DNA of 64,000 bases from Burkholderiales bacterium (GTDB lineage: Bacteria > Pseudomonadota > Gammaproteobacteria > Burkholderiales > Burkholderiaceae_C). The notes beneath the pieces are model-generated. The model made no database searches and was not told the origin of the DNA. It saw only the letters and a program-made list of their open reading frames with translations. Shown here in pieces: positions 8,585 to 18,125 of the stretch; the stretch's first letter is position 1; the number at the start of each line of letters is the position of its first letter. Position numbers and translations under genes: made by a program. The DNA is taken from the NCBI GenBank assembly GCA_947381415.1, contig CANCVB010000001.1:186001-250000 (forward strand), read 5' to 3'.

Positions 8585-8809
8585 CTACCCTTCTTTGGCT
8601 TGACGGTGTGCGCTGCTGCAATACTGTCCAAGCGCGCCTGTAACAGCATCTGATTGGGGTAAGTGCAGGTCGCAGTAAGCACAACGAACCATGTTTTGCG
8701 GCTGCTTACCTGTGACTGTGCTGTCGTTGCCAGGATTGGACGTGTTGCGCTGGACTCTCAGCCACCAAAGCACCACTGAGATGACACCTATCAAGACAAG
8801 GTATTTCAT
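8585..8809 (-). CDS. PP0621-like small membrane-anchored zinc-ribbon protein
   Basis: A 74-residue protein starting at the ATG at 8809, which overlaps the stop of the CcsA-like gene (ATGA). It has an N-terminal hydrophobic segment (about residues 2-16, KYLVLIGVISVVLWWL) and a C-terminal cysteine cluster (CAYCDLHLPQSDAV, then YCSSAHR) that probably binds a metal as in the PP0621 family. The function of this family is unknown. Longer upstream starts in the same frame lie inside the neighbouring gene and are less likely. Confidence 0.75.
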   Translation of the reverse strand: MKYLVLIGVISVVLWWLRVQRNTSNPGNDSTVTGKQPQNMVRCAYCDLHLPQSDAVTGALGQYCSSAHRQAKEG

Positions 8810-9618
8810 AGCTCGCGGTGCAGCAGCACTTCCAGCACAAAGCGCGAGCCCACATACGCCAAAAGCAACATGGCCGAGCCAAGATAGAGCAGTCGAATGG
8901 CCACAGGACCTCGCCATCCCTTGGCCTGGCGTCCCCACAGCAAAACTGCAAATGTCAGCCACGCCATCAGTGACAAAACAGTTTTGTGGTCCCAGCGCAA
9001 GGCGTTGTCGGGGCCATACAAACGCTCACCGAACACCAGTCCTGCGAACAAAGTGGCTGTGAGAAGAAAAAAACCAATATGCACAAAGCGAAAAGTCAGT
9101 CGCTCTAGGGTGAGCAATGGCAATCCTGACGGGTCATCCTCTGCCATACGTATTTGACGCTCTGCGCGGTTCATCAAACCTGCATGCACCACGGCAGCAG
9201 CAAACAACGCATAAGAGGCCATGCCCAAGGCCCAATGCAAGGGCAGCCACAACGAGGCTGAAGCGTGCAAATCGTGACCAGGGAAAAACAATGGCAACAA
9301 AACAGCGGCCAAGCCTGCACTTGTCAGAACCCAGCGGGTTTTCATTTGAGGAAACCAGTGGTGTTCGAGGGTGTAGACCATCAAAACAAGCCAAGCGGTG
9401 GCGGACAAAGCTGGCGCAAAGCCAAACCGGGGTGGGGTGTCGGGTTCGGGAATGAGGCTGGCTAAGACACTCAAACCGTGGAACAGCGAAATAACCCAGA
9501 GGTAGTTGCGGCTTTGTTGGGGAGAGAGTCGACCACCCAAGAGCGCGCCAAGCGCATACGCCAAAGCAGCTAACAAACCCCATACTGTGCTGAAGGTTGA
9601 GGCGCTGAATACAATCAT
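8806..9618 (-). CDS. CcsA/YpjD-like inner-membrane cytochrome assembly family protein
   Basis: A 270-residue integral membrane protein with about eight hydrophobic segments and the cytochrome c assembly (CcsA/CcmC/HemX) fold. His residues between helices (LHWALGMASYALFAAAVVHAG, then LRWDHKTVLSLMAWL) are the type of residues that handle haem in this family. Orthologues next to ffh are called YpjD in enterobacteria; a direct role in cytochrome c maturation has not been established for them. It diverges from ffh, with 65 bases between the two starts, and its stop overlaps the start of the PP0621-like gene. Confidence 0.8.
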   Translation of the reverse strand: MIVFSASTFSTVWGLLAALAYALGALLGGRLSPQQSRNYLWVISLFHGLSVLASLIPEPDTPPRFGFAPALSATAWLVLMVYTLEHHWFPQMKTRWVLTSAGLAAVLLPLFFPGHDLHASASLWLPLHWALGMASYALFAAAVVHAGLMNRAERQIRMAEDDPSGLPLLTLERLTFRFVHIGFFLLTATLFAGLVFGERLYGPDNALRWDHKTVLSLMAWLTFAVLLWGRQAKGWRGPVAIRLLYLGSAMLLLAYVGSRFVLEVLLHREL

Positions 9619-9683
9619 GCGAACAGTTTAGCGTCTTGTAGCCCTTTGGGGCACATTCACCCGATTTCTTTCAGGTTTAAACC

Positions 9684-11045
9684 ATGGCAACCGCGCTCAG
9701 CGACAAACTCTCCAAGCTGGTCAAACACATCAGCGGTCAAGCCCGCATCACCGAAACCAATGTCAGCGACATGCTGCGTGAGGTGCGCATGGCCCTGTTA
9801 GAAGCTGACGTGGCGCTGCCAGTGGTGCGCGACTTTATTGCACGCGTCAAAGATAAAGCTGTGGGACAAGAGGTGATGAGCTCGCTCACGCCGGGCCAGG
9901 TGTTGGTGGGCATTGTTCAAAAAGAATTGGCCGCCACCATGGGCGAGGGGGTTGCAGACATTGATTTGGCCGCCCAGCCACCGGCCGTCATTTTGATGGC
10001 TGGTTTGCAGGGCGCGGGTAAAACCACCACCACCGCCAAATTGGCCAAGCACCTCATCACCAAGCGCAAGAAAAAAGTATTGACAGTGTCTGCGGACGTT
10101 TACCGGCCTGCGGCTATTGAGCAACTCAAAACCGTCACCGCCCAGGCTGGCGCCGAGTGGTTTGCCTCTGATGCCAGTCAACAGCCTGCTGCGATTGTGT
10201 TGGCGGCTTTGGATTACGCGAAAAAACACTATTTCGATGTGTTGCTGGTGGACACCGCTGGCCGCTTAGCCATCGATGAGGCTTTGATGCAAGAAATCAA
10301 AGCCTTGCATGCAGCTGTCAAGCCTGTGGAAACCCTTTTCGTGGTTGATGCCATGATGGGGCAAGACGCGGTGAACACCGCGCGGGCTTTCAAAGAGGCG
10401 CTGCCTCTCACGGGCATCGTGTTGACCAAAACCGATGGCGATTCGCGAGGCGGTGCCGCCTTGTCGGTGCGGCAGATCACCGGTGTGCCGATCAAATTTG
10501 CGGGTACCAGTGAAAAAATCGATGGCCTAGAGGCTTTTGACGCCGACCGTCATGCGGGTCGTATTTTGGGCATGGGCGACATCGTGGCCTTGGTCGAGCA
10601 AGTCACAGCCAACATCGATATGGAGGCGGCCCAAAAAATGGCCGCCAAGATGAAAAGTGGGGACGGCTTCGACCTGAACGACTTTTTGGCACAAATTCAG
10701 CAGATGAAGCAAATGGGTGGCCTGTCCAGTTTGATGGACAAACTCCCCAGCCAACTCACGGCCAAAGCGGGCGCTGTCGATTTTGACAAAGCAGAAAAAG
10801 AGATGTTGCGTAAACAGGGCATCATCCACAGCATGACTGCGATGGAGCGCACCAAACCCGATGTCATCAAAGCCACCCGCAAGCGCCGTATTGCTGCAGG
10901 TGCGGGTGTTCAGGTGCAAGACGTTAACCGACTGCTCAATGAGTTCGGTCAAATGCAAGACATGATGAAAAAAATGCGTGGCGGCGGTTTGATGAAAATG
11001 ATGAAAAAACTCGGTGGCATGAAAGGCATGCCAGGTCTGCGATAG
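9684..11045 (+). CDS. ffh: Signal recognition particle protein Ffh
   Basis: The SRP54 GTPase binds signal sequences of nascent membrane proteins and, with 4.5S RNA and FtsY, directs ribosomes to the SecYEG translocon. The 453-residue protein shows the N domain, then the G domain: G1 GLQGAGKTTT near residue 107, DTAGRLAIDE near 190, TKTDGDSRGGAAL near 247. The methionine-rich M domain follows from about residue 300, with the RNA-binding region around RKRRIAAGAG and a Met/Lys/Gly tail. It is the usual family length. The 4.5S RNA gene is not in the window. Confidence 0.97.
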   Translation: MATALSDKLSKLVKHISGQARITETNVSDMLREVRMALLEADVALPVVRDFIARVKDKAVGQEVMSSLTPGQVLVGIVQKELAATMGEGVADIDLAAQPPAVILMAGLQGAGKTTTTAKLAKHLITKRKKKVLTVSADVYRPAAIEQLKTVTAQAGAEWFASDASQQPAAIVLAALDYAKKHYFDVLLVDTAGRLAIDEALMQEIKALHAAVKPVETLFVVDAMMGQDAVNTARAFKEALPLTGIVLTKTDGDSRGGAALSVRQITGVPIKFAGTSEKIDGLEAFDADRHAGRILGMGDIVALVEQVTANIDMEAAQKMAAKMKSGDGFDLNDFLAQIQQMKQMGGLSSLMDKLPSQLTAKAGAVDFDKAEKEMLRKQGIIHSMTAMERTKPDVIKATRKRRIAAGAGVQVQDVNRLLNEFGQMQDMMKKMRGGGLMKMMKKLGGMKGMPGLR

Positions 11046-11068
11046 GGGTTCGCGCGTTTTGTCAGACT

Positions 11069-12556
11069 TTAAACAGGACTGTCAATGCGAATCCAAGTGG
11101 TTTTCAGCTCTGTGTATTTGTCAAACGCATGCAGTGACTTGTCTCGCCCCATACCGCTTTGTTTATAGCCCCCAAAGGGCACGGTGATGTCATCTTCATC
11201 GTATTGGTTGACGTGCACCGTACCCGCACGCAGAGCGCGCGCCACGCCATGGGCACAGTTGATGTCACGCGTCCAAATCGATGCTTGCAAGCCATAAACA
11301 TGGTCATTGGCAATCTGCACGGCTTGGCTCACATCGTTGAATGTCATGACACTCAGCACAGGACCAAAAATTTCTTCACGGGCAATCGTCATGTGGCTTT
11401 GAACCGCATCAAAAACAGTCGGCTGAATATAAAAACCACCACTCTCGGTTCGTGCAGCGTGTCCACCGGCCAGCAGTTTTGCGCCCTCGTTTTGCCCTTG
11501 TTTGATATAGCCCAACACCGTGTCCATTTGGGTGCGATCGACAATGGCGCCCATGACCGTGTCTTTGTGCAATGGGTCTGCAGGCTGGTACTGGGGCAGC
11601 AATTGCAAGGCCCGTTCCAAAAACGCCTCTTTGATCTTATGATGCACCAATAAACGTGAAGGTGCATTACAGCTTTCGCCTTGGTTGAAAAAAATACTGC
11701 CAACGGCGGTTTGTACGGCCCGTTCTAAATCGGGGCAATCGTCCATGACGATAAAAGGTGACTTGCCCCCAAGCTCGGTCCAGGCGCGTTTGAGGTTGCT
11801 TTGCCCCGCCATGATGTGTATGTGTTTTCCCACACGGGTGGAACCTGTGAAACCGATGCAGTCCACATCCATGTGCAACGCCAAAGGGGAACCGGCTTCG
11901 GTGCCAAAGCCTGGCACCACGTTCAAAACCCCTTCAGGCACGCCCGCATCCATCGCCAGCTCTGCCAAGCGCAATGCCGTCAATGGCGATTTTTCGCTGG
12001 GCTTGAGTACCACCGAATTGCCACTGGCCAAGGCGGGCGCAATTTTCCATGCCGCCATGATCATGGGGTAATTCCAAGGCACGATCACACCCACCACGCC
12101 CATGGGTTCGCGTGTGATCAGCGCCAGTGCATGCGCCGGGGTGGGGGCAATTTCATCGTAAACCTTGTCAATCGCTTCGCCATACCAGCGCAGGCAATTG
12201 GCTGTGCTGTTCACATCCACGCTTTGCGCATAGCGTATGGGCTTACCCATGTCCAAGGTTTCCAGCATGGCCAATTCATCGGCATGTGCCGTGACCAAAT
12301 CTGCCCACTTGATCAGCACCCGCTTGCGCGCAGCAGGGGCCAAGCCACGCCAACGCTTGTCATCAAAGGCTTGCCTGGCCGATAAAACAGCCGCATCGAT
12401 GTCTTTGTCATCACAACGGGCCACTTCGCACAACAAGCGCCCATCCACAGGCGAAATATTGTCAAACCGAGCCCCCGCTTTCGCCCACACGCGTTGTCCA
12501 TGGATAAAAGCGCGTCCATCCAAGCGCAAGGATGGGGTGGAAGAGGGGGTGGTCAT
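11069..12556 (-). CDS. puuC: Gamma-glutamyl-gamma-aminobutyraldehyde dehydrogenase (PuuC-type)
   Basis: An NAD(P)-dependent aldehyde dehydrogenase of 495 residues. Catalytic Cys296 (NQGESCNAPSRLL), general base Glu261 (WTELGGKSPF) and Asn163 (PWNYPM) are present. By homology style and context it oxidises gamma-glutamyl-aminobutyraldehyde, the PuuB product, and possibly free 4-aminobutyraldehyde from SpuC. It is the last gene of the putrescine cluster, four bases after the porin gene, and is convergent with ffh. Close relatives accept several omega-amino aldehydes, so the substrate comes mainly from context. Confidence 0.87.
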   Translation of the reverse strand: MTTPSSTPSLRLDGRAFIHGQRVWAKAGARFDNISPVDGRLLCEVARCDDKDIDAAVLSARQAFDDKRWRGLAPAARKRVLIKWADLVTAHADELAMLETLDMGKPIRYAQSVDVNSTANCLRWYGEAIDKVYDEIAPTPAHALALITREPMGVVGVIVPWNYPMIMAAWKIAPALASGNSVVLKPSEKSPLTALRLAELAMDAGVPEGVLNVVPGFGTEAGSPLALHMDVDCIGFTGSTRVGKHIHIMAGQSNLKRAWTELGGKSPFIVMDDCPDLERAVQTAVGSIFFNQGESCNAPSRLLVHHKIKEAFLERALQLLPQYQPADPLHKDTVMGAIVDRTQMDTVLGYIKQGQNEGAKLLAGGHAARTESGGFYIQPTVFDAVQSHMTIAREEIFGPVLSVMTFNDVSQAVQIANDHVYGLQASIWTRDINCAHGVARALRAGTVHVNQYDEDDITVPFGGYKQSGMGRDKSLHAFDKYTELKTTWIRIDSPV

Positions 12557-12560
12557 GGCT

Positions 12561-13949
12561 TTAGAAGGCGAACACGATGGATGAGAGGAACATCAAACTT
12601 CCTTCGCGGTAATGGCCATCGGAGCCCAAGAAGACATTGCCATTGGCACCGTCATAGCGCAACTCGGTTTTGATCCAAGTGCCTGTGCTCCACAAGCCAC
12701 TGCCAGGGGTATGGTTGGGCGTGAGCAGGTAGTTCAGACCCACCGCCAAGGCATAGCGATTCACGCCTTTGTTGGCATCTATCACGTTACCCGAGCTGTC
12801 ATAAGCAGGGCCAAAGCCGTTGCGGGTATCACTGGTAAAACCACCCGCATTGTCAAAAGCGGTACCGAGAACACCACCCCCATTTTTGGTGTTCCAAATG
12901 GTGTCGTAGCGGCCCGTCAGCTGCAGTCTGGGGTTGAGTTTGTAGCCCAGCAAGAAGGAGGTGCCTGTCCAGCTGGCGCGACCGCCATTGCTGGCCAAGC
13001 CTTCTGCAGAGCCTTGCCCTGCTTGGGCTTGGAAGCTCAAGTCCCCACGGGTGTAATAACCATCGACCTCAAACAAATTGATGCGTTTGGTGGTGTTGAA
13101 GGTATGGGTTCCAGCAAAACCCAAACCACTGAATTCGCTTTGGGCATAGTCGCTTCTAAAGGTCAGGCCGACAGTTTTGTCGGTGGGGTCTTTCAGTGTT
13201 TGGTTGATATTGCCGACCAAGAACTTGGTGTCCCATTTGCCATTGATAAATTCCATGCCTGCGCCGCTGTAGTAGCTGGGGATGGTGAAATCGAACAACA
13301 GGTTATGGCTGATCAGAGGTTGTTGGTTGGCAAAATAATATTCATAGCCTGACCAATCGGGCAATTGGCCAGCGATCAAACGGGTATTGGGTCCATCAAC
13401 AGGGATGGACACCGAGGCTTCGTGAACAATCGAGCCGACGTTAAAGCCGGAATTGGCCGATTTGTGGGGCGCCATGGTGAAGCGCCATTTTTGACCCGAC
13501 TCGGTTTCTTTTTGGAAATCCAGCATCAGCATGCCGAAGTAGGAATTGTCATAGGCATAGGCGTCGCCAGTGCCAGAATTTTCTTGGCCATCAAAGTTGT
13601 TTAAAAAAGCAAAACTCGATGTGCCTCTGTTTTTGTTGGCCACAAACGTGGGGTCCATCATGCCGCTGATACGCAAGCCTTTAAAACCCATGGACTCTGT
13701 GGCGTCTTCTTGGGCTTCCACTTTCAGGCGGATGCGGTTGAACTCCTCGGGGTCAATCGCAGACGCAGCGGGTGCGGCAGCTGCTGGCGCTGCTGTCAGT
13801 TGTTTTTCCAGTTGCTGCACCCGAGATTTGAGTTCTTGCAACTCTTTGAGCAAATCGGCATTGCTTTGCGCCAAAGCGGTTCCATGCAGACCAAGGCTGC
13901 ACAAGCCTAGGACAGCCAGTGCCAAAGGGGTTCTCCGCAGTGTTTTCAT
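12561..13949 (-). CDS. DUF3138-family outer-membrane porin-like protein
   Basis: A 462-residue exported protein. It has a signal peptide (residues 1-27, ending ALAQ), a short coiled coil (about 28-53, LKELQELKSRVQQLEKQL) and an Ala-rich linker. The rest is a beta-rich domain ending in Phe (FLSSIVFAF), typical of outer-membrane barrels. The sequence fits the DUF3138 family of betaproteobacteria. It follows potI by 30 bases with a strong AGGAG site and precedes puuC by four, so it appears to belong to the putrescine operon and may be the outer-membrane entry route for polyamines. That role is inference. Confidence 0.78.
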   Translation of the reverse strand: MKTLRRTPLALAVLGLCSLGLHGTALAQSNADLLKELQELKSRVQQLEKQLTAAPAAAAPAASAIDPEEFNRIRLKVEAQEDATESMGFKGLRISGMMDPTFVANKNRGTSSFAFLNNFDGQENSGTGDAYAYDNSYFGMLMLDFQKETESGQKWRFTMAPHKSANSGFNVGSIVHEASVSIPVDGPNTRLIAGQLPDWSGYEYYFANQQPLISHNLLFDFTIPSYYSGAGMEFINGKWDTKFLVGNINQTLKDPTDKTVGLTFRSDYAQSEFSGLGFAGTHTFNTTKRINLFEVDGYYTRGDLSFQAQAGQGSAEGLASNGGRASWTGTSFLLGYKLNPRLQLTGRYDTIWNTKNGGGVLGTAFDNAGGFTSDTRNGFGPAYDSSGNVIDANKGVNRYALAVGLNYLLTPNHTPGSGLWSTGTWIKTELRYDGANGNVFLGSDGHYREGSLMFLSSIVFAF

Positions 13950-13979
13950 GAGTTGCTCCTGTGATGAAAGTGTGAATGA

Positions 13980-14837
13980 TCAATGAAGTTCGGTGGTCTC
14001 TTGTTTCCAAGTCAAGGCCATGTCTTTGGCGCGTTGCCGTTCTTGGCGAGCCATCCACCAACTGCTTGCCAGCAGTGCAACACCCACCACCAGCACGGTG
14101 AGCGAGGCAACGACATTCACCATCGGGTTGAGACCCAGTTTCGCGCGCGAAAAAATCACAATCGGCAAGGTATTGCTGCCAGGACCGGATAAAAAAGCGG
14201 TGATGACGACGTCATCCAGTGAGACCGTGAAGGTTAGCAACCATGCCGATAGCAAGGCTTGGGTGATCAGGGGCAGGGTGATGCGACGAAACACTTGAAA
14301 GGGCTGCGCGCCCAAGTCCAGCGCCGCTTCTTCCAAGGATTTGTCCATTTCCAGCAAGCGTGAGCGAACCACGACTGTGGCGTATGCCATGCCCAACAAA
14401 CTGTGTCCCATGATGATGGTCATCATGCCGCGTTCGGGCACACCAAAGGCTTTTTGAATGGCGACCAACATCAGCAACAGGGACAGTCCCACCAGAACAT
14501 CGGGCATGACCAAGGGCGCGTTGACCATCGAAGAAAACAAGGCCCGCCCGCGAAAACTGCGGTAACGAACCAAAGCCAGCGCAGCCATGGTGCCCAGCAC
14601 CACCGACAAGGTCGCGCTGATCAACGCAATTTGCAAGGACAGCTTGAAGGCATCCATGATGTCGCGGTCATTCCACAGTTCGCTGTACCACCGAAAAGTA
14701 AAGCCACCCCACAAGGTGACCATCTTGGAGTCATTGAAAGAATAAGCAATCAGTGTGGCAATCGGGAGGTACAGAAAAAGATAGATCGCCAGCATCCAGG
14801 CGATGCCGATGCGTCGACCGGAAGTCATGGCGCTCAT
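13980..14837 (-). CDS. potI: Putrescine ABC transporter permease PotI
   Basis: The second inner-membrane permease of the PotFGHI putrescine importer, 285 residues with about six membrane segments. The cytoplasmic EAA loop that contacts the ATPase is visible (EEAALDLGAQPFQVFRRITLPL). Its ATG overlaps the potH stop (ATGA), indicating translational coupling. It is followed by the porin gene. Spermidine-type systems (PotC) are the alternative, but the neighbouring catabolic genes favour putrescine. Confidence 0.9.
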   Translation of the reverse strand: MSAMTSGRRIGIAWMLAIYLFLYLPIATLIAYSFNDSKMVTLWGGFTFRWYSELWNDRDIMDAFKLSLQIALISATLSVVLGTMAALALVRYRSFRGRALFSSMVNAPLVMPDVLVGLSLLLMLVAIQKAFGVPERGMMTIIMGHSLLGMAYATVVVRSRLLEMDKSLEEAALDLGAQPFQVFRRITLPLITQALLSAWLLTFTVSLDDVVITAFLSGPGSNTLPIVIFSRAKLGLNPMVNVVASLTVLVVGVALLASSWWMARQERQRAKDMALTWKQETTELH

Positions 14838-15760
14838 GCATGCCTCCCTTCATGCTCGGCAGCTTGAATGCGGTTGAACCACGTCATCGGTCCCAGAATG
14901 AGCAGCAGCATCACAATGGCGACCGATGAGGCCATGGCCCAGTCGTTGTTGTTGAAGAACTCATCCCATAGCACCCGGCCAATATTGAGTGTGTCTGCCC
15001 CACCTAGCAGCGCGGGGATGACGTACTCACCGACACAGGGAATAAAGACCAGCATAGAGCCAGCCAAGATACCGTTGTAGGAAAGGGGGATGGTGATGCG
15101 TCGAAAAATGGTCCAAGGTTTCGCGCCCAAATCAGCTGCCGCCTCCAACAAGCGCAAGTCCATCTTCACCAAATTGGCATACAAGGGCAAGACCATGAAA
15201 GGCAAATAAACATACACCATGCCTATTTCCAGCGAAAACGGTGTGTGCATCATGAGCAAAGGTTCAGAGATGACGCCCAATGACAACAACACCTGGTTGA
15301 TCAAGCCGTTGTTGTCCAGCAAACCTGCCCAGGCATAGATACGCAGCAGAAAAGATGTCCAAAACGGCAGCATCACCAGCATCATCAGCATGGGACGAAT
15401 CGCCACAGGCGAGCGTGCAAGAAAGTAGGCAAAGGGGTAACCTAGCAACAAGCAAATGCAGGTGGTGAGCAAGGCATACCCTATAGACGACACATAGGTC
15501 AGCAGATACAGCGAGTCACTCAGCAAGAACGCATAGTTAGAGAGCTTCAAGCGCAGTTGAAGTACACCTTCTTGCAAACTCACCATGTCCAAAAAACCGA
15601 TGCCGGTGTCTGCCAATTCAGACATGCTGATTTTGAAAACAATCAAGCAAGGCAATAAAAAAAACACCATCAGCCACAGGTAAGGTGTGCCAATCAACAC
15701 CCAACGCCCCCATGGCAGGCGTTGCCAGGGACGGTTGGGGGATTCTTGTGAAGTTTGCAC
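14834..15760 (-). CDS. potH: Putrescine ABC transporter permease PotH
   Basis: The first permease of the importer, 308 residues, with about six membrane segments and the EAA motif LEAAADLGAKPWTIFRRITIPL split across the coupling loop. The start is a GTG at 15760 preceded by AGGACCCACAG; no ATG in a suitable position gives the complete first membrane segment. The N-terminal cytoplasmic stretch is short and basic. It lies 16 bases after potG and overlaps potI by four bases. Confidence 0.9.
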   Translation of the reverse strand: MQTSQESPNRPWQRLPWGRWVLIGTPYLWLMVFFLLPCLIVFKISMSELADTGIGFLDMVSLQEGVLQLRLKLSNYAFLLSDSLYLLTYVSSIGYALLTTCICLLLGYPFAYFLARSPVAIRPMLMMLVMLPFWTSFLLRIYAWAGLLDNNGLINQVLLSLGVISEPLLMMHTPFSLEIGMVYVYLPFMVLPLYANLVKMDLRLLEAAADLGAKPWTIFRRITIPLSYNGILAGSMLVFIPCVGEYVIPALLGGADTLNIGRVLWDEFFNNNDWAMASSVAIVMLLLILGPMTWFNRIQAAEHEGRHA

Positions 15761-15776
15761 CTGTGGGTCCTGTTCG

Positions 15777-16904
15777 TCAGTGGGTCAGTACGACCACATC
15801 GCTGCCGTCCCACCATGCCCACACCTCGTCACCAACGCTTAAACGGCGGTCTTCATGGCGCGCCGCATTGGCCAAGGTGGCTTTGAGGGTGGTGTGTTCA
15901 TCAATGCGAACATGGTAGGTGGTGAAACTGCCAAAGTAAGCCAGCCCGGTAATGCGGCCTTTGACTTGGTTGTGTCCGTTTTCTGCGGGCAGTTCCCGTT
16001 CTTGGGCCGTGGGTTCGCTGGTGCTTAAACAAATTTTTTCAGGGCGCAGTGCCACTGCCACTTCCATGTCGGTGGTGCCTGTGATGCCATGGCTGACGAA
16101 GTGACTGCATTGCGGTGTTTGGATGATGACGTGGTCAGCCTCATCCACGACCACCTTGCCAAAAAACAAATTCACATTGCCAATGAAGTCTGCAACATAG
16201 CGTGAGTGGGGGGTTTCGTAGATGTCCATGGGTGGACCCATTTGCAAGATCTTGCCATCGCGCATGATGGCGATGCGATCTGCCATGGCCATGGCCTCTT
16301 CTTGGTCATGGGTCACCATCACACAGGTCACACCCACTTTTTTCAAGATGTTGACCAATTCAATTTGGGTTTGCTCGCGCAATTTTTTGTCCAAAGCCCC
16401 TAAGGGCTCATCCAACAACAGCAAGCTGGGGCGTTTGGCCAAACTTCGGGCCAAGGCCACCCGTTGTTGTTGCCCACCCGAGAGTTGATGGGGTTTGCGT
16501 TTGGCATAGGGTTTGAGTTGCACCAAACTCAGCATTTCCTGCACACGTTCCTCAATTTCTTTGGCTGGCAGTTGATCGCACTCCAAACCAAAAGCAATGT
16601 TTTGTGCCACCGTCATGTGCGGAAACAGCGCATAGGACTGGAACATCATGTTGATGGGGCGCTCAAAAGGTGGCATTGCGCCAATGGATTGACCAGCCAA
16701 ATGGATGTGTCCACTGGTGGGGCTTTCAAACCCCGCCAACATGCGCAACAAGGTTGACTTGCCGCACCCTGAACCACCCAGCAAGGCGAAAATTTCACCT
16801 TGTTGGATGTCCAAACTGACCTCGTCTACCGCTTTGACCTCGTCAAAGTGTTTCGAGAGTCGCTCTACGTGCAAAAACGGTTTGACGTTTTGCTGTGGGC
16901 TCAT
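15777..16904 (-). CDS. potG: Putrescine ABC transporter ATP-binding protein PotG
   Basis: The ATPase of the importer. Walker A GGSGCGKSTLLRML, signature LSGGQQQRVALARSL and Walker B LLLLDEPLGALDKKL are intact, and the C-terminal part has a TOBE-type regulatory domain. I chose the ATG at 16904 (MSPQQ), which has an AGGA site ten bases upstream; an in-frame TTG at 16928 lacks support. The protein is then 375 residues, a normal length. It sits between potF and potH in one operon. Confidence 0.92.
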   Translation of the reverse strand: MSPQQNVKPFLHVERLSKHFDEVKAVDEVSLDIQQGEIFALLGGSGCGKSTLLRMLAGFESPTSGHIHLAGQSIGAMPPFERPINMMFQSYALFPHMTVAQNIAFGLECDQLPAKEIEERVQEMLSLVQLKPYAKRKPHQLSGGQQQRVALARSLAKRPSLLLLDEPLGALDKKLREQTQIELVNILKKVGVTCVMVTHDQEEAMAMADRIAIMRDGKILQMGPPMDIYETPHSRYVADFIGNVNLFFGKVVVDEADHVIIQTPQCSHFVSHGITGTTDMEVAVALRPEKICLSTSEPTAQERELPAENGHNQVKGRITGLAYFGSFTTYHVRIDEHTTLKATLANAARHEDRRLSVGDEVWAWWDGSDVVVLTH

Positions 16905-16937
16905 GTGTGTCGTCCTGAGAATGGTCAAACCAAAAAC

Positions 16938-18071
16938 TTAACGACCGGTTTTGAACGTGGTGTAACTGCGCGTGACGATACGGCGTTGGTCGTTGTTGTA
17001 CATGCGCGGTGCAACCATGCGGGCCATATCCTCTTTGCTGAGGTAAATGGTTTTGTTGTTAAAGACCTCGGGGTTGATGAGTTTGTCGCTGTCCGCAATG
17101 GGGCTGGGGTATTGCACTTTGTTGCTGTCACCCGCGGCCACTTCAGCACGCAAGCGGTAGTTGATGAATTTGTAGGCGTTTTCAACGTTGGCAGCATCGC
17201 TTGGAATCACCATGGTGTCATAAAACAGCACCGCACCTTTTTTCGGTACCAGCACCTGAATTTGCGTGCCATTTTTGGCTTCGATGGCGCGTGCGCGTGC
17301 GATGTTCATGTCGCTGGACCAACCCAAGGCCACACAAATCGAGCCACCTGCCATGTCATTGATGTAGCCAGAGGAAGAAAACAAGCTGACATTGCCCCGA
17401 ATTTTTTGCAACTCGGTCCAGGCACGTTGGAAGTCAGCCGCGTTGTTGGTGGCCACGGGTATGCCCAAATACACAAACATGGCTTCCATGATGTCTGGGC
17501 CAGAGTCCAAGAAGGACACGCCGCAGGACTTCACGCGTGAGGCGTATTGCGGGTCAAACACCAGGGCCCAAGGATCGTCGGGCATGGGCAGGTCGCCCAG
17601 GGCTTTTTTCACCTTGTCCACATTGATGCCCACTGTGGTGTAACCCCAAAACCATGGAATCAGGTATTGGTTGCCGGGGTCCAGTTTGGCCAATTGCTCC
17701 ATGACCGAGGGATCGAGGTTTTTGTAATTGGGTATCTTGCTCTTGTCGATCTTGGTAAGCAAACCACCGCGCGCTTGCAGGGCCGCCCAATTGGATGAGG
17801 GCACCACGATGTCGTAGCCTGTTTTGCCTGCCACCAGTTTGGCGTGCAGCACTTCATTGGAGTCAAACACGTCATAGCGCATCTTCACGCCAAACTCTTT
17901 TTCAAAGTTGGGCACGGTTTTTTCGCTGATGTAGTCCGACCAGTTGTACATATTGAGCTGGCCCTCGGCGTGGGCAACCAGGCTCATGCCGCAACCCAGC
18001 AACAAGGTGCTGAGACCGCGAATCAGGGACGAAGCAGGATGCAAGCGAGGCAGGCGGAAACGGCTGAACAT
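16938..18071 (-). CDS. potF: Periplasmic putrescine-binding protein
   Basis: The substrate-binding protein delivers putrescine to the PotGHI complex. The 377-residue precursor has a Sec signal peptide (basic start, hydrophobic LSTLLLGCGMSLVAHA, cleavage near residue 35). The mature N-terminus is LNMYNWSDYI, where Trp and Tyr residues line the ligand pocket in PotF/SpuD-type proteins. A strong AGGAG precedes the ATG. It follows spuC by 54 bases. Homologues bind putrescine or spermidine; the linked catabolic genes favour putrescine. Confidence 0.92.
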   Translation of the reverse strand: MFSRFRLPRLHPASSLIRGLSTLLLGCGMSLVAHAEGQLNMYNWSDYISEKTVPNFEKEFGVKMRYDVFDSNEVLHAKLVAGKTGYDIVVPSSNWAALQARGGLLTKIDKSKIPNYKNLDPSVMEQLAKLDPGNQYLIPWFWGYTTVGINVDKVKKALGDLPMPDDPWALVFDPQYASRVKSCGVSFLDSGPDIMEAMFVYLGIPVATNNAADFQRAWTELQKIRGNVSLFSSSGYINDMAGGSICVALGWSSDMNIARARAIEAKNGTQIQVLVPKKGAVLFYDTMVIPSDAANVENAYKFINYRLRAEVAAGDSNKVQYPSPIADSDKLINPEVFNNKTIYLSKEDMARMVAPRMYNNDQRRIVTRSYTTFKTGR

Positions 18072-18125
18072 ATAGAGATCTCCTGGTTAATCAAAATCGG
18101 GCGAAAAAACTTGCCATGGCTGCAT

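Noticed and set aside
10686-10702. TGGCAC sequence within ffh
   Set aside because: It is inside a coding region and no TTGC element follows after five bases.
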